Shown: positions 43,032-52,773, counted from the stretch's first letter. The stretch: 64,000 nt of DNA from Chitinophaga rhizophila (GCF_019492185.1 NZ_JAICCF010000002.1:806001-870000); one strand, 5' to 3'. A program made the numbers and translations. Notes: generated by a model not told the origin, from the sequence alone.

Positions 43032-43466
43032 ATGACACTCTCCCAAGCCATATCCATTGCCACAGACGCTCATGCCGGCCAGCTCGACAAGTACGGCGCT
43101 CCATACATCGCTCACGTGATGCGCGTAATGCAACTCGGTAAAACAACAGATGAAAAAATCGTAGGTGTGCTACACGATGTTGTAGAAGACACCTCCTGGA
43201 CTTTTGAACAACTGGCCGAACATGGACTACCTCCACACCTGATAGCTGCCCTTCAATGCGTCACCAAACTGTCTGATGATGAAGACTATGACCACTTCAT
43301 CGATCGCATTATACCCAACCGCCTGGCCTGTCTGGTTAAACTGAATGACCTGACAGATAATATGGACATCAGACGGATACCGGAACTGACGGAAAAAGAC
43401 ATACCACGCTTTAACAAATACCTGATAGCTTATAATAAAATTGCGGCAGTTATATCCCGTAATTAA
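43032..43466 (+). CDS. Small HD-domain phosphohydrolase, possible small alarmone hydrolase
   Basis: A single-domain HD protein of 144 residues. It shows HAGQLDKYGAPYIAHVMRVM (about 13-32), LHDVVEDTSW (about 47-56) and KLNDLTDNMDIRR (about 107). These match the metal-binding order H...HD...D of the SpoT/MESH1 hydrolase domain, without the synthetase half. It may hydrolyse (p)ppGpp or a related nucleotide. A general HD phosphohydrolase is the alternative. It is monocistronic, starting about 27 bases after the preceding terminator. Confidence 0.78.
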   Translation: MTLSQAISIATDAHAGQLDKYGAPYIAHVMRVMQLGKTTDEKIVGVLHDVVEDTSWTFEQLAEHGLPPHLIAALQCVTKLSDDEDYDHFIDRIIPNRLACLVKLNDLTDNMDIRRIPELTEKDIPRFNKYLIAYNKIAAVISRN

Positions 43467-43584
43467 ATATTCGCTACATTTAGGAACGTCAAAATTTCAA
43501 CCAATATCTGTCACGCTGGTCATGTAGCTGTTAAACCTACCACGTTTGTAATCTGCCAATTATCATTTAAAAACTATATCCGTT

Positions 43585-44478
43585 ATGAGCCTGGTTCCTG
43601 CCAGCAAGGCTACTACTTACCTGGCCTTATTACGCGCCATTGAGTCTAACCGTCCTGCAAGTAAACGCCTGTTGTACGACCCGTACGCAAAACTATTCCT
43701 GTCATCCTCTTTCAGACTGGTAGAACTACTGTCACGCATATCTTTCCTCAATACATTCATTGCCTGGTTCATAGATAAAAACTGGACGGGGGCACTCACT
43801 TGCTGTGCTGCCAGAACCAGACTGGTAGACGTCATGACTGTCAATACTGTCGAAGATGAAGGCATCAATCAGGTCATTGTATTCGGTGCTGGCTACGACT
43901 GCCGCTCCCTTCGGCTAGACATGAAAAAACGTGTACAGTTTGTCGAAGTAGACCATCCTGCATTCCAGGCAGGAAAACGGCATGTCCTTTCCCGCTCCTC
44001 CTTCAGCTCAGGCAGAGAAACTATGACTAACTATATTACTGCCGATCTGAATACGCAGGACCTCGATCAGGTACTGCCACAGTTGTTCCAGAAAGGACAT
44101 TATAAAACCATGTTTATCTGGGAAGGCGTAACCAATAGTATCGCCGATCCGATCGCTCCCAGGGTATTCGACTACTTCAAACGTTTCCGGCCAGGCACCA
44201 TTATCATCTTTACTTATGTAGATAAGGCTGTGCTGGAACATCCTGAGAAGTTTGCCGGTGCTGTGGCTATCACCCGGTTGCTCAAAAGCAACAATGAATA
44301 CTGGAACTTCGGGATAGATCCGGCTAATATTAAACAGTTCCTGGCTTCGTACAATATGGAACTGATGTATAACCTCGATACCGGCAAATACCGTAAACTG
44401 TACTATGGTGAAGATGCTGCGGATATGAAAGGTTATGAATTTTACCGGGTAGCTATGGCCAGGGTAATAGAACACTAG
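43585..44478 (+). CDS. Class I SAM-dependent methyltransferase, leucine-carboxyl-methyltransferase-like family
   Basis: A 297-residue protein of the LCM/TIGR00027 type. Typical features are an N-terminal helical part with YDPYAKLFL (about 31), ARTRLVD (about 74), the SAM loop VIVFGAGYDCRSLRL (about 92-106) and the acidic FVEVDHPAFQAGK (about 114). The substrate is unknown; family members methylate carboxyl groups on small molecules or proteins. It stands alone, about 120 bases after the HD gene, with no biosynthetic neighbours. Confidence 0.82.
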   Translation: MSLVPASKATTYLALLRAIESNRPASKRLLYDPYAKLFLSSSFRLVELLSRISFLNTFIAWFIDKNWTGALTCCAARTRLVDVMTVNTVEDEGINQVIVFGAGYDCRSLRLDMKKRVQFVEVDHPAFQAGKRHVLSRSSFSSGRETMTNYITADLNTQDLDQVLPQLFQKGHYKTMFIWEGVTNSIADPIAPRVFDYFKRFRPGTIIIFTYVDKAVLEHPEKFAGAVAITRLLKSNNEYWNFGIDPANIKQFLASYNMELMYNLDTGKYRKLYYGEDAADMKGYEFYRVAMARVIEH

Positions 44479-44771
44479 CCACGCCCGTTCACAATTATTG
44501 CCAAAATACTATCAGAAATAACGCACTTCCGCCATCTTTTGTATAGCGCTTCTTCGCCGCAGATTCGTCGCTTGTTCGTTGCTTGTTCGTCCCAAACAGG
44601 CATTTCCGCCACCAGCATGGGTTTGTCATTCTACTGGTAGCCGGAAATGATACTTTTTTCACCTATCCTTTACTACCCTGGCCTGCCCCTCCCCTCTTCC
44701 CGACTGAAAACGCCTGTCCCGATCAGTCCATCGCTAGTAATTACGGGCATTCATTCGTAATTTTATCCATT

Positions 44772-45740
44772 ATGCAGATTTACGATATACTAATAGTAGG
44801 GGCTGGTCCGATCGGCATAGCTTGCGGACTGGCGGCACAGAAGGCAGGATTGAGTTATATTATTGCAGAAAAAGGATGTCTGACCAATTCACTGTATAAT
44901 TATCCGCTATACATGACCTTCTTTTCCACTTCAGAGAAGCTGGAAATAGGTGGCATCCCCTTCGTTTCAATCAGTGCTAAACCGGTAAGACCGGAAGCCC
45001 TGGAATATTACCGGCGTGTTACTATCTCCAACCAGCTGAATGTACGCCTGTTTGAACCTGTTGAGACCATCCGCAGGGAAGTGGATATTTACCAGGTTAC
45101 AACAGATAAAACCACCTATCAGGCACGTCATGTGATTATTGCAACAGGCTTTTACGATATTCCGAATATGCTGCACATACCAGGTGAGCACCTTGCAAAA
45201 GTGAACCATTATTACAAAGATCCGCACTTCTATGCGGCGCAGAAAGTACTGGTGATCGGTGCAAATAACTCTTCTGTGGATGCAGCGCTGGAAACCTATC
45301 GCAAAGGCGCTGATGTAACAATGGTTATCAGAGAAGAAGGTATTGGGAAAAGGGTCAAATACTGGGTTAAACCGGATATTGAAAACAGGATTGCTGAAGG
45401 TAGTATAAAAGCATATTACCACGCCAATGTGAAAGCCATCCGTGAACACGAAGTGGATATACAGACCCCTGATGGTCTGGTTACTATTGAGAATGATTTT
45501 GTACTTGCCCTTACCGGCTATCAGCCTAACTTCAATTTCCTGGAAAGGGCAGGCGTTACCTTATCACGCGATGCAAAGAAATACCCTACCTACAATCCGG
45601 ATACGATGGAAACCAATATGCCGGGCATGTACCTGGCCGGCGTAGTGTGTGGTGGCATGGATACCCATGTATGGTTCATCGAAAACTCCAGGGACCATGC
45701 TGACAAAATAATTGCTCATATCGCAGGTAAGCCCCGTTAG
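44772..45740 (+). CDS. ypdA: YpdA-type FAD/NAD(P)-binding thiol reductase, putative bacillithiol disulfide reductase
   Basis: A flavoprotein disulfide reductase family member without the CxxC pair, 322 residues. The FAD-binding motif IVGAGPIGIACGLAAQKAG (about 8-26) is followed by YPLYMTFFSTSEKLEIGG (about 42), typical of YpdA, and the NADP-binding VLVIGANNSSVDAALE (about 157). The ATG at 44772 starts directly at the Rossmann strand; an upstream frame from 44583 is not protein-like. In Bacillus and Staphylococcus YpdA reduces oxidised bacillithiol; other bacillithiol genes are not in the window. Confidence 0.85.
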   Translation: MQIYDILIVGAGPIGIACGLAAQKAGLSYIIAEKGCLTNSLYNYPLYMTFFSTSEKLEIGGIPFVSISAKPVRPEALEYYRRVTISNQLNVRLFEPVETIRREVDIYQVTTDKTTYQARHVIIATGFYDIPNMLHIPGEHLAKVNHYYKDPHFYAAQKVLVIGANNSSVDAALETYRKGADVTMVIREEGIGKRVKYWVKPDIENRIAEGSIKAYYHANVKAIREHEVDIQTPDGLVTIENDFVLALTGYQPNFNFLERAGVTLSRDAKKYPTYNPDTMETNMPGMYLAGVVCGGMDTHVWFIENSRDHADKIIAHIAGKPR

Positions 45741-45761
45741 GCGCTTACCTGCTGTAGGCGG

Positions 45762-46778
45762 TTAGATGATGTTCACTTCTCTTTCCAGTTCTACTCCAAA
45801 CTTTTCCGCAACACTATCCAGGACACGTTGAGACAGATCATAGATGTCGTTACCGGATGCATCTGCATAGTTAACCAGTACTAATGCCTGTCTTGCATGC
45901 ACGCCGGCATCACCTTCCCGGAAACCTTTCCATCCGCATTGCTCTATCATCCAGCCAGCGGCCAGTTTAAAGTCACCTCCTGCTACAGGATATGCAACGA
46001 TGTTAGGGAATGCAGCTTTCAGCTCATTATGCTTTGCCGCTGATACGGTAGGATTCTTAAAGAAACTGCCTGCATTACCAATCTTTGCAGGATCCGGCAG
46101 CTTGGAACTGCGGATATTGATCACGGCCTGACTGATAGCCTGTATGGTAGGTTCCTGCACGCCCATCTGTTTCAGCTCTTCTTCAATAGCGCCATAGCTG
46201 GTATTCAGCTTCGGCGACTTTGACAAACGAAACGTTACTGAGAGGATGGCAAACCGCCCTTTATACTGACGCTTGAAAACGCTTTCCCGGTAGCCGAACT
46301 GACAGTCCGCATTGTTGAATTTCACTACTGTATGATCCTGCAGGTGATAAGCTTCCAGCTCATGGAAACAGTCTTTGATCTCTACACCATACGCGCCGAT
46401 ATTCTGCATCGGACTTGCGCCTACATTGCCTGGAATAAGTGAAAGATTTTCCAGTCCGCCGCGGTTATGCTTTATACAATCCATCACAAAGCCGTGCCAG
46501 CTCTCGCCGGCGCCTGCTTTCACATAGACAGAACTGTCATCTTCTCCTGTTACACTAATTCCTTTCATTTCATTCTTCAGCAGCCCACCCTCATAGTTAC
46601 GGGTGAAGAGCACGTTACTGCCGCCACCAAGTATCATATGTGGTAAGCCTTTCAGCTGTGGCGCTTTTAGTAATTCTTCCAGCTCCATCGCATTGGAAAA
46701 AGAAGAGAAGAACCTTGCCTGGGCGGCAATGCCAAACGTATTATAGGGCCGGAGCGAAACATTTTCAGATATGCGCAT
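45762..46778 (-). CDS. murB: UDP-N-acetylenolpyruvoylglucosamine reductase
   Basis: FAD-dependent reductase that makes UDP-MurNAc for peptidoglycan, 338 residues. The FAD-binding segments are NTFGIAAQARFF (about 14), LGGGSNVLFT (about 51) and LSLIPGNVGASPMQNIGAYGVEI (about 117, in two pieces). The catalytic Ser is in GNAGSFFKNP (about 235). The C-terminus resembles the E. coli (type I) form. It is convergent with ypdA and divergent from the Rossmann-fold gene. Confidence 0.95.
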   Translation of the reverse strand: MRISENVSLRPYNTFGIAAQARFFSSFSNAMELEELLKAPQLKGLPHMILGGGSNVLFTRNYEGGLLKNEMKGISVTGEDDSSVYVKAGAGESWHGFVMDCIKHNRGGLENLSLIPGNVGASPMQNIGAYGVEIKDCFHELEAYHLQDHTVVKFNNADCQFGYRESVFKRQYKGRFAILSVTFRLSKSPKLNTSYGAIEEELKQMGVQEPTIQAISQAVINIRSSKLPDPAKIGNAGSFFKNPTVSAAKHNELKAAFPNIVAYPVAGGDFKLAAGWMIEQCGWKGFREGDAGVHARQALVLVNYADASGNDIYDLSQRVLDSVAEKFGVELEREVNII

Positions 46779-46842
46779 ATGATCGTAAATTTAGCATAAA
46801 GCTGCAGGACAGCGTTTATCAACTGACAAATATAATAAAACC

Positions 46843-47508
46843 ATGCTTCAAACGGCTGTTGTTATAGGAGCTACCGGACTTACCGGCCATCACCTGGTTA
46901 CCTTGTTACTGCATGACCCGCATTTCAGCAAGGTGAAGGTACTTGTACGTACGCCTTCCTTCAAACAACGGCCTGGTCTGGAAGAAATAGTGGTTGACTT
47001 TAATGATACCAATAGTTTGTCTGCGGCGCTGCAAGGCGATGTATTGTTCTGCTGTATCGGCACCACTATCCGTAAGGCCGGTAGTCAGGAGCGCTTTCGT
47101 GATGTAGACTTTGAGATACCTGTACGCTGTGCTACACTTGCCCGCAGACAGGGTATGCAACAGTTCCTGCTGCTATCTTCCACAGGTGCGGCAGCGCATT
47201 CGCGCAACTTCTACCTCCGTACAAAAGGTGAAACAGAACAAGCCATACAGCAGCTGGGGTACTCATCCCTGCATATCTTCCGGCCATCCATCCTGCTGGG
47301 AGCACGTAACGAATTTAGATTAGGCGAATCTCTTGGGAAGGTGCTTGTCATGTTATTCTATTTCCTGCTGATCGGGCACTGGAAGAAATACCGTCCGGTG
47401 AAAGCAGCAACAGTTGCTAACGCCATGCTGAATGCAGCGAAAACAGCGACTACGGGCGTACGCGTGTATGAATATGACGGAATCAAAGAATTAGGGAGTA
47501 AGCACTAA
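46843..47508 (+). CDS. NAD(P)-binding Rossmann-fold protein, atypical SDR of the TIP30/HTATIP2 type
   Basis: A 221-residue atypical short-chain dehydrogenase. The nucleotide-binding loop VVIGATGLTGHHLV is at 5-18, LFCCIGTTIRKAGS at about 69 and FLLLSSTGAAAHSRNFYLRTKGETE at about 108-132, with the active-site Tyr-xxx-Lys as YLRTK. FRPSILLGARNEFRLGE follows. The substrate is unknown. It is transcribed away from murB and has no operon partner. Confidence 0.82.
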   Translation: MLQTAVVIGATGLTGHHLVTLLLHDPHFSKVKVLVRTPSFKQRPGLEEIVVDFNDTNSLSAALQGDVLFCCIGTTIRKAGSQERFRDVDFEIPVRCATLARRQGMQQFLLLSSTGAAAHSRNFYLRTKGETEQAIQQLGYSSLHIFRPSILLGARNEFRLGESLGKVLVMLFYFLLIGHWKKYRPVKAATVANAMLNAAKTATTGVRVYEYDGIKELGSKH

Positions 47509-47668
47509 ATAAGCGGGATTGGTCAGCCATATAACGGTAACTTATTACACCCATATTCTACACCGACAACGGGTTGTAATTCAAGGATATGCCGCCGGTA
47601 TTTGCTGACCGGCATTGACGATGGTTATCAATTACCTGCAACAGCATTTTCTGCGCTGCAGGATTACC

Positions 47669-50116
47669 TTATACACAATCTACATCAGGTACGATATATA
47701 CTGATCTGAACTGTTTCTCAGCCAGCAGGCGGATAAAGTGTTCCTGTACCAGTCTTTTGGTATCAGCAATGACTTTCGAGTCCCGGGGCAGCTTGATCAG
47801 CATTTCCTGCAGATAGTTATTGCGTACCCTGCCTACCAATGGTACGGCGGGTCCTACCAGCCTTGCGCCTATATGCGGCCGCAGCCAGTTACCCAGTACC
47901 TGGGCAGCCTGTTCTACTGTCTGCTGATTTTTATGTTTGAGGGTAATTTTCAGTAACCGGGTAAAGGGCGGATAACCGAAGTTTTCCCTTTCCCCGATCT
48001 CTGCTGCGTACATTGCTTTATAGTCATGTGTGGTCACGTAGTGCAGCACGGGGTGGCGGGTATTGCTGGCCTGTATGATCACTTTTCCTTTACCATGTTT
48101 CCGCCCTGCCCTTCCGCTAACCTGTTCCATGAGCTGAAAGGCGCGTTCGTTGACGCGGAAATCAGGGAAACTTAACAGGCTGTCAGCACTTAAGATGCCC
48201 ACCAGGTTCACGTTATCAAAATCGAGCCCTTTCACAACCATCTGTGTACCAACAAGGATGTCGATATCGCGCTGTTCCAGCAGCTGGATCATCTTGTTAT
48301 GACTGTCTTTATTCCTTACAGCGTCCATGTCCATACGGGCGATGCGTGCCTTCGGGAATAGCTGTTGCAGATCATCTTCTATTTTTTCGGTACCAAAGCT
48401 TTTGGGTATCAGCGTCTGGCTGCCACAGGCGGCGCAGGTCTGCGGATATGGATACCGGGTACCGCAATAGTGACAATGCAGTTTATCCTGGTTCCTGTGG
48501 TAGGTAAGTGATACGTCGCAGTTTTTGCAATTGGGAATCCATCCGCAGGTAGTACACATCAGGAAAGGAGCATAACCACGCCTGTTCTGGAACAGGATGA
48601 CCTGGTTGCCTGCTGCCACACTGGTATTGATAGCGGCATTCAGCTGTGGCGTGAAATTTTCCTGCATATTCTTTTCTGCACGTTCCTTTTTCACATCAAC
48701 AATAGCGATTTCCGGCATTTCGAGTCCGCCAAAACGTTCCATCAATTCTACCAGTCCGTACTTGCCTTGCTGCGCATTGAAGTAAGATTCGAGTGAGGGC
48801 GTAGCGGATCCCAGCAGGACTTTAGCCTTAAAGAGGCCGGCATAATAAATGGCCGCGTCTCTGGCGTGATATCTTGGAGCAGGATCCTGCTGTTTGTAAG
48901 AAGGGTCATGTTCTTCATCCAGGATGATGAGGCCCAGATCCCGGAAAGGCAGCAGCAGACTGGAACGCGCGCCTAACAGAATCTGCAGGTCGCCGTTTTT
49001 AACTTTGTTCCAGATCTCTACCCTTTCGTTATTATTAAAGCGGGAATGGTAGATCCCGATCTTATTACCAAAATGTTTTTGCAGCCGGCGTACTATCTGA
49101 GCGGTCAATGCTATTTCAGGCAGCAGATACAGTACTTGTTTGCCACTGGCTACATATTCTTCTATCAGCTTAACGTACAGCTGTGTTTTGCCACTGGATG
49201 TTACACCGTGGAGCAGGGTAACTGGTCTGGCAGCGAAGCTGTTACGCACTTCTGCCAGGGCTTTGGTCTGGGAGGGACTGAGTTCAAATGCTATCAGCGA
49301 TTCTACTTTTCCACCACCAGGCACACGATCAACCACACGTTTCTCTATCCAGAGTATTTCTTTATCTACCAGTCCTTTGAGCTGGGCGGTAGTAGCGCCT
49401 GATTTCTTGAGTAGTTCTGTTTGCAGTACGCTACCTTGTGTTTTGATGAGATGCAGGTATGCCAGCAGCAGTTCCATCTGCTTAGGTGCTTTGGCCAGTT
49501 CATTGAACAGGGGAGCCAGCATTTCTTCATCTTCGTATTGTGCATGCAGCTGTACGTAGTTCTCTTTCTTTTCCTTGTAGACTTCTTTGAGTTCTTCGTA
49601 TACCAGCAGTACTTTTTTCTCTATCAGTTTTTTGATAGTCGAATAGACGTCTGATTTATCGAGGATAAGCTGTACTTCTTCTATGCGCAGTTCTTTCCTG
49701 ATATTGAGTGCTTCGGCCACGAGGTATTCGTCATCGCCGAGGTCAGAGAAGTCATCGCCATAGGCGTCGTTGAACAGCAGGAGTGTTTCGCTGGAGAGTT
49801 TCAGGTGTGCGGGCAGGGCGGCGTTGAGTACTTCCCCTTCGCTGCACATATAATAGGATGCAAGCCATTGCCAGAATGACAGCTGGGTAGGATATACAAC
49901 AGGGTCTTTATCCAGCATATCCAGCAGGGGTTTAGTCCTGTAGTCGGCCGGGGCCTGTTCATGTATCGCTTTCACGATACCTGCGTATTTCTTTTGTTTA
50001 CCCAGTTGTACGGCCACGCGGCTGCCTACCTTCAGCGATTCCTCCATTTCCGGCGGGATCGAATAGGTGTAATTCTTTGGCAGGGCCAATGGCAGTATGA
50101 CATCTGCAAACTTCAT
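47669..50116 (-). CDS. priA: Primosomal replication restart helicase PriA
   Basis: 3'-5' DNA helicase that reloads the replisome at stalled forks. The 815-residue protein has an N-terminal 3'-binding domain (ADVILPLALPKNYTYSIP), a winged helix, Walker A GVTSSGKTQLY (about 304), the DEEH box ILDEEHDPSYKQ (about 400) and the zinc-binding cysteines MCTTCGWIPNCKNC and CHYCGTRYPYPQTCAACG (about 525-570). The C-terminus has the helicase motifs GTQMVVKGLDFDN and EQVSGRAGR. It follows plsC with an 8-base gap. Confidence 0.97.
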   Translation of the reverse strand: MKFADVILPLALPKNYTYSIPPEMEESLKVGSRVAVQLGKQKKYAGIVKAIHEQAPADYRTKPLLDMLDKDPVVYPTQLSFWQWLASYYMCSEGEVLNAALPAHLKLSSETLLLFNDAYGDDFSDLGDDEYLVAEALNIRKELRIEEVQLILDKSDVYSTIKKLIEKKVLLVYEELKEVYKEKKENYVQLHAQYEDEEMLAPLFNELAKAPKQMELLLAYLHLIKTQGSVLQTELLKKSGATTAQLKGLVDKEILWIEKRVVDRVPGGGKVESLIAFELSPSQTKALAEVRNSFAARPVTLLHGVTSSGKTQLYVKLIEEYVASGKQVLYLLPEIALTAQIVRRLQKHFGNKIGIYHSRFNNNERVEIWNKVKNGDLQILLGARSSLLLPFRDLGLIILDEEHDPSYKQQDPAPRYHARDAAIYYAGLFKAKVLLGSATPSLESYFNAQQGKYGLVELMERFGGLEMPEIAIVDVKKERAEKNMQENFTPQLNAAINTSVAAGNQVILFQNRRGYAPFLMCTTCGWIPNCKNCDVSLTYHRNQDKLHCHYCGTRYPYPQTCAACGSQTLIPKSFGTEKIEDDLQQLFPKARIARMDMDAVRNKDSHNKMIQLLEQRDIDILVGTQMVVKGLDFDNVNLVGILSADSLLSFPDFRVNERAFQLMEQVSGRAGRKHGKGKVIIQASNTRHPVLHYVTTHDYKAMYAAEIGERENFGYPPFTRLLKITLKHKNQQTVEQAAQVLGNWLRPHIGARLVGPAVPLVGRVRNNYLQEMLIKLPRDSKVIADTKRLVQEHFIRLLAEKQFRSVYIVPDVDCV

Positions 50117-50124
50117 CCGAATAT

Positions 50125-50865
50125 TTATACAGTAGCTTTCAATTCCCGTTCCATAATATCGAATACCTGCTTTTTCAGTGCCGGCAGGTCGTCCATTGTC
50201 AGTCCGGCAACAGGAACAGGTGGCAGGTATACTACTCTGCAGCGGCCGGGAGTCAGGTTAAATCCTTTTGCATGGAGACGTTTGCCATTATCCAGGTAGA
50301 GAACAGGCTGAATAGGCGTTTGGGTTTCAATGGCTATACGGAATGCGCCATTATGAAAGGGCTGCAGCGGTGCTTCTGTTTCGTTGGTGGTACCTTCAGG
50401 AAAGATGAGGATAGAAACGCCATGTTTAATAACGGAGATCATTTCACGAACGCTGCGGGCGCGTGCCTTTGCGTCAGAGCGGTCTACCATTACAACAGCC
50501 TGGCGGTAGATGTAACCGAAGGCAGGGATACGTTTCATTTCAATCTTACCCAGCGGGCGGAAAGGCAGTCTCATTACCTGTACAGCCAGTGCGGCATCGA
50601 GGTAGGAGCGGTGATTAACAACATACAGGTAAGGCGTTTTGTCTTTTCTGTCGTGTTTATAGATCCTTTTCACCCTGATACCTACAGCGGGGAACCAGGT
50701 ATGAGACCAGAAGCGCAGGAAATAGAATATGATATTCCCTCCTTTGATCCTTCCGAGGAATGATGCCAGGAAAATGGGAGGGATAATAAGGAACATGATG
50801 ACAAGGAATACGATCGCGGCATATATCATATATACCAGATGTAATGGCTTGAGCAATAACTTCAT
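50125..50865 (-). CDS. plsC: 1-acyl-sn-glycerol-3-phosphate acyltransferase
   Basis: Membrane enzyme that makes phosphatidic acid by acylating lysophosphatidate. The 246-residue protein begins with a membrane segment (about 8-35, LHLVYMIYAAIVFLVIMFLI). The catalytic NHRSYLD (NHx4D, about 82-88) follows, then the glycerol-phosphate-binding FPEGTTNE (about 153-160). It lies directly upstream of priA on the same strand. Confidence 0.9.
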   Translation of the reverse strand: MKLLLKPLHLVYMIYAAIVFLVIMFLIIPPIFLASFLGRIKGGNIIFYFLRFWSHTWFPAVGIRVKRIYKHDRKDKTPYLYVVNHRSYLDAALAVQVMRLPFRPLGKIEMKRIPAFGYIYRQAVVMVDRSDAKARARSVREMISVIKHGVSILIFPEGTTNETEAPLQPFHNGAFRIAIETQTPIQPVLYLDNGKRLHAKGFNLTPGRCRVVYLPPVPVAGLTMDDLPALKKQVFDIMERELKATV

Positions 50866-50930
50866 AATAGTGCCAATCTTCTTTTTAGTCTGATGCAGGC
50901 CGGAAAATTACAGTATACATATGGAAATAC

Positions 50931-51386
50931 CTAATTACAGCTGCATGCCCAGTCTTTATCGAGGTCTATACAGGTTACAACGCTGGTAGTATCTTCGCAG
51001 GGAGCGAATACAACACGGAGATGCTGACCTTCTTCGGAATAGCCTTCTAATGCATAGGTAGGACAAGGTTCGTCCAGCGGATTAGACTTTTCGTTATTGA
51101 CACTACCTGTTTGCAGGATATCCACTACTTCTTCTTCCGTAACATGCCTGCAATCCATCCGGCATCTTGCGTGACGGGTGTATTTTAATGGTGCATGCCG
51201 GTTTAGTTTAGCCGGATCGTTTGCGGTGACGTGGTTGGTCTTCTTGTCAGTTCTGGTGATACTTGTGTTATTATGGACGGTAGCGTGTGGTGCCCGCTGC
51301 GGACCTTTCCACCATTGCTGCTGCCAGGCCAGCCACAGCAACAGCGACAATAACAACATAGGTATATACTTACCCTTAGATTTCAT
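50931..51386 (-). CDS. DUF4258-domain protein, membrane-anchored or secreted
   Basis: A 151-residue protein with an N-terminal hydrophobic segment (about 8-22) and a low-complexity linker rich in His, Asn and Thr. A DUF4258 domain (about 72-150) starts HARCRMDCRHVTEEEVVDIL and contains LRVVFAPCEDTTSVVTCIDLD. Eight Cys in the exported part suggest disulfides or metal binding. DUF4258 is related in pattern to toxin-like endoribonuclease folds, but function here is unknown. It could be transcribed with plsC and priA. Confidence 0.75.
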   Translation of the reverse strand: MKSKGKYIPMLLLSLLLWLAWQQQWWKGPQRAPHATVHNNTSITRTDKKTNHVTANDPAKLNRHAPLKYTRHARCRMDCRHVTEEEVVDILQTGSVNNEKSNPLDEPCPTYALEGYSEEGQHLRVVFAPCEDTTSVVTCIDLDKDWACSCN

Positions 51387-51479
51387 GGTTATGCTCTGTT
51401 ACAAATACTTTCAGCATTGCTCGTGCCGGACGGCAATCTATACAATTTTGACAATATAATCAGTATAAAAAAAAGGTAC

Positions 51480-51487
51480 TACCTTTG
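51480..51487 (+). promoter_or_regulatory. -7 box of mtaB, very close to the start codon
   Basis: TACCTTTG, a perfect TAnnTTTG, lies only 8 bases before the ATG, so the transcript would have almost no 5' leader. The -33 element is not clear. Confidence 0.45.
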
Positions 51488-51495
51488 CGATCCTT

Positions 51496-52773
51496 ATGAC
51501 AACAGGTAAAAAAGTAGCATTTCATACCCTCGGCTGTAAGCTGAACTTTTCAGAAACCTCCTCATTGAGCAGGCTGCTGGAACAGGATGGTTTTGTGAAA
51601 ACAGATTTTGAAGAGCAGGCGGATGTATATGTGATCAATACCTGCTCTGTTACTGACAATGCAGACAAGGAGTGCCGTCACCTGGTACGCCGTATTCAGC
51701 GCCGTGCGCCGGAGAGCATGATTGTGATCACCGGTTGTTATGCACAGCTGAAACCAAAAGAGATTGCTGAGATTGAAGGCGTTGATCTGGTACTGGGGGC
51801 AGCTGAGAAATTCAATATTGTAGACCATCTGAAGACGCTGACCAAGGGTGACAGCGCCAAGATCTGCTCCTGCGATATTGAAGATGTGAATACCTTCCAT
51901 GCTTCCTATTCCGTGAATGACCGTACCCGTACCTTCCTGAAGGTACAGGATGGCTGTGATTATACCTGCTCTTTCTGTACTATTCCGATGGCCAGAGGCA
52001 AAAGCCGTAGCGATAGTGTTGCCCGTGTAACGGAGCATGCACAGTCCCTGGCAGATTCCGGCGTAAAGGAAATTGTACTGACTGGTATCAACCTGGGCGA
52101 CTTTGGTAAGGGCCTGGAGGGCGGTAAGAAACGTGAAGAGACCTTCTTTGAACTGATACAGGAGCTGGATAAGGTAGACGGCATTGAGCGTTACCGCATC
52201 TCGTCTATTGAGCCAAACCTGCTGAGCAATGAGATCATCGAATTTGTGGCCAACAGCAGGAAGTTCATGCCGCATTTTCATATCCCCCTGCAAAGTGGCA
52301 GTAATGACATACTGGGGCTGATGCGCCGCCGGTACCGCCGTGAGCTGTATGCAGAAAAGGTAGCCCTGATCAAGCAGTTCATGCCACATTGCGCCATCGG
52401 CGTAGATGTCATAGTAGGCTTCCCTTCAGAATCTGATGCGCATTTCCAGGAAACTTATGACTTCCTTCATGGACTGGATATATCTTACCTGCATGTATTT
52501 ACCTACTCTGAGCGGGCTAATACCGGCGCGCTGGATATCAAGCCGGTAGTACCTGTGCAGGTACGTAACGAACGCAATAAAATGCTGCGTAACCTGAGCC
52601 ATAAAAAACAACAATACTTCAACGAACAGCATGTAGGCGAAACCAGGAAAGTATTGTTTGAAAAACATGGCAAGGATGGTATGATGGAAGGATACACCGA
52701 TAATTATATCAAAGTAACGACACCTTACCGCCAGGAGTGGACAAACCAGCTGATTGAATGGGAGTTGAAATAA
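51496..52773 (+). CDS. mtaB: tRNA t6A37 methylthiotransferase MtaB
   Basis: Radical-SAM enzyme that adds a methylthio group to t6A at position 37 of tRNAs reading ANN codons. The 425-residue protein has the MtaB-typical start FHTLGCKLNFSETSSL. The three N-terminal cluster cysteines (GCKLN, NTCSVT, TGCYAQ) are followed by the radical-SAM motif CDYTCSFC (about 153). A TRAM domain lies at the C-terminus (about 365-425). GCKLN rather than GCQMN separates it from MiaB and RimO. Confidence 0.93.
   Translation: MTTGKKVAFHTLGCKLNFSETSSLSRLLEQDGFVKTDFEEQADVYVINTCSVTDNADKECRHLVRRIQRRAPESMIVITGCYAQLKPKEIAEIEGVDLVLGAAEKFNIVDHLKTLTKGDSAKICSCDIEDVNTFHASYSVNDRTRTFLKVQDGCDYTCSFCTIPMARGKSRSDSVARVTEHAQSLADSGVKEIVLTGINLGDFGKGLEGGKKREETFFELIQELDKVDGIERYRISSIEPNLLSNEIIEFVANSRKFMPHFHIPLQSGSNDILGLMRRRYRRELYAEKVALIKQFMPHCAIGVDVIVGFPSESDAHFQETYDFLHGLDISYLHVFTYSERANTGALDIKPVVPVQVRNERNKMLRNLSHKKQQYFNEQHVGETRKVLFEKHGKDGMMEGYTDNYIKVTTPYRQEWTNQLIEWELK

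Noticed and set aside
44565..44590. Tandem GCTTGTTCGT copies upstream of ypdA
   Set aside because: Only two 10-bp copies, no relation to a promoter or gene; likely chance.
44479..44771. N-terminal extension of ypdA from an upstream ATG at 44583, and a small gene in this gap
   Set aside because: The translated segment is Pro- and Phe-rich without pattern; the real protein starts at the Rossmann strand at 44772. No other gene is credible here.
49140..49559. Long frame antisense to priA
   Set aside because: A shadow of the priA coding frame (low-complexity Ser/Ala/Cys); priA itself has all its motifs.
51562..52389. 275-codon frame antisense to mtaB
   Set aside because: mtaB on the plus strand has intact cluster motifs; the antisense frame has none.
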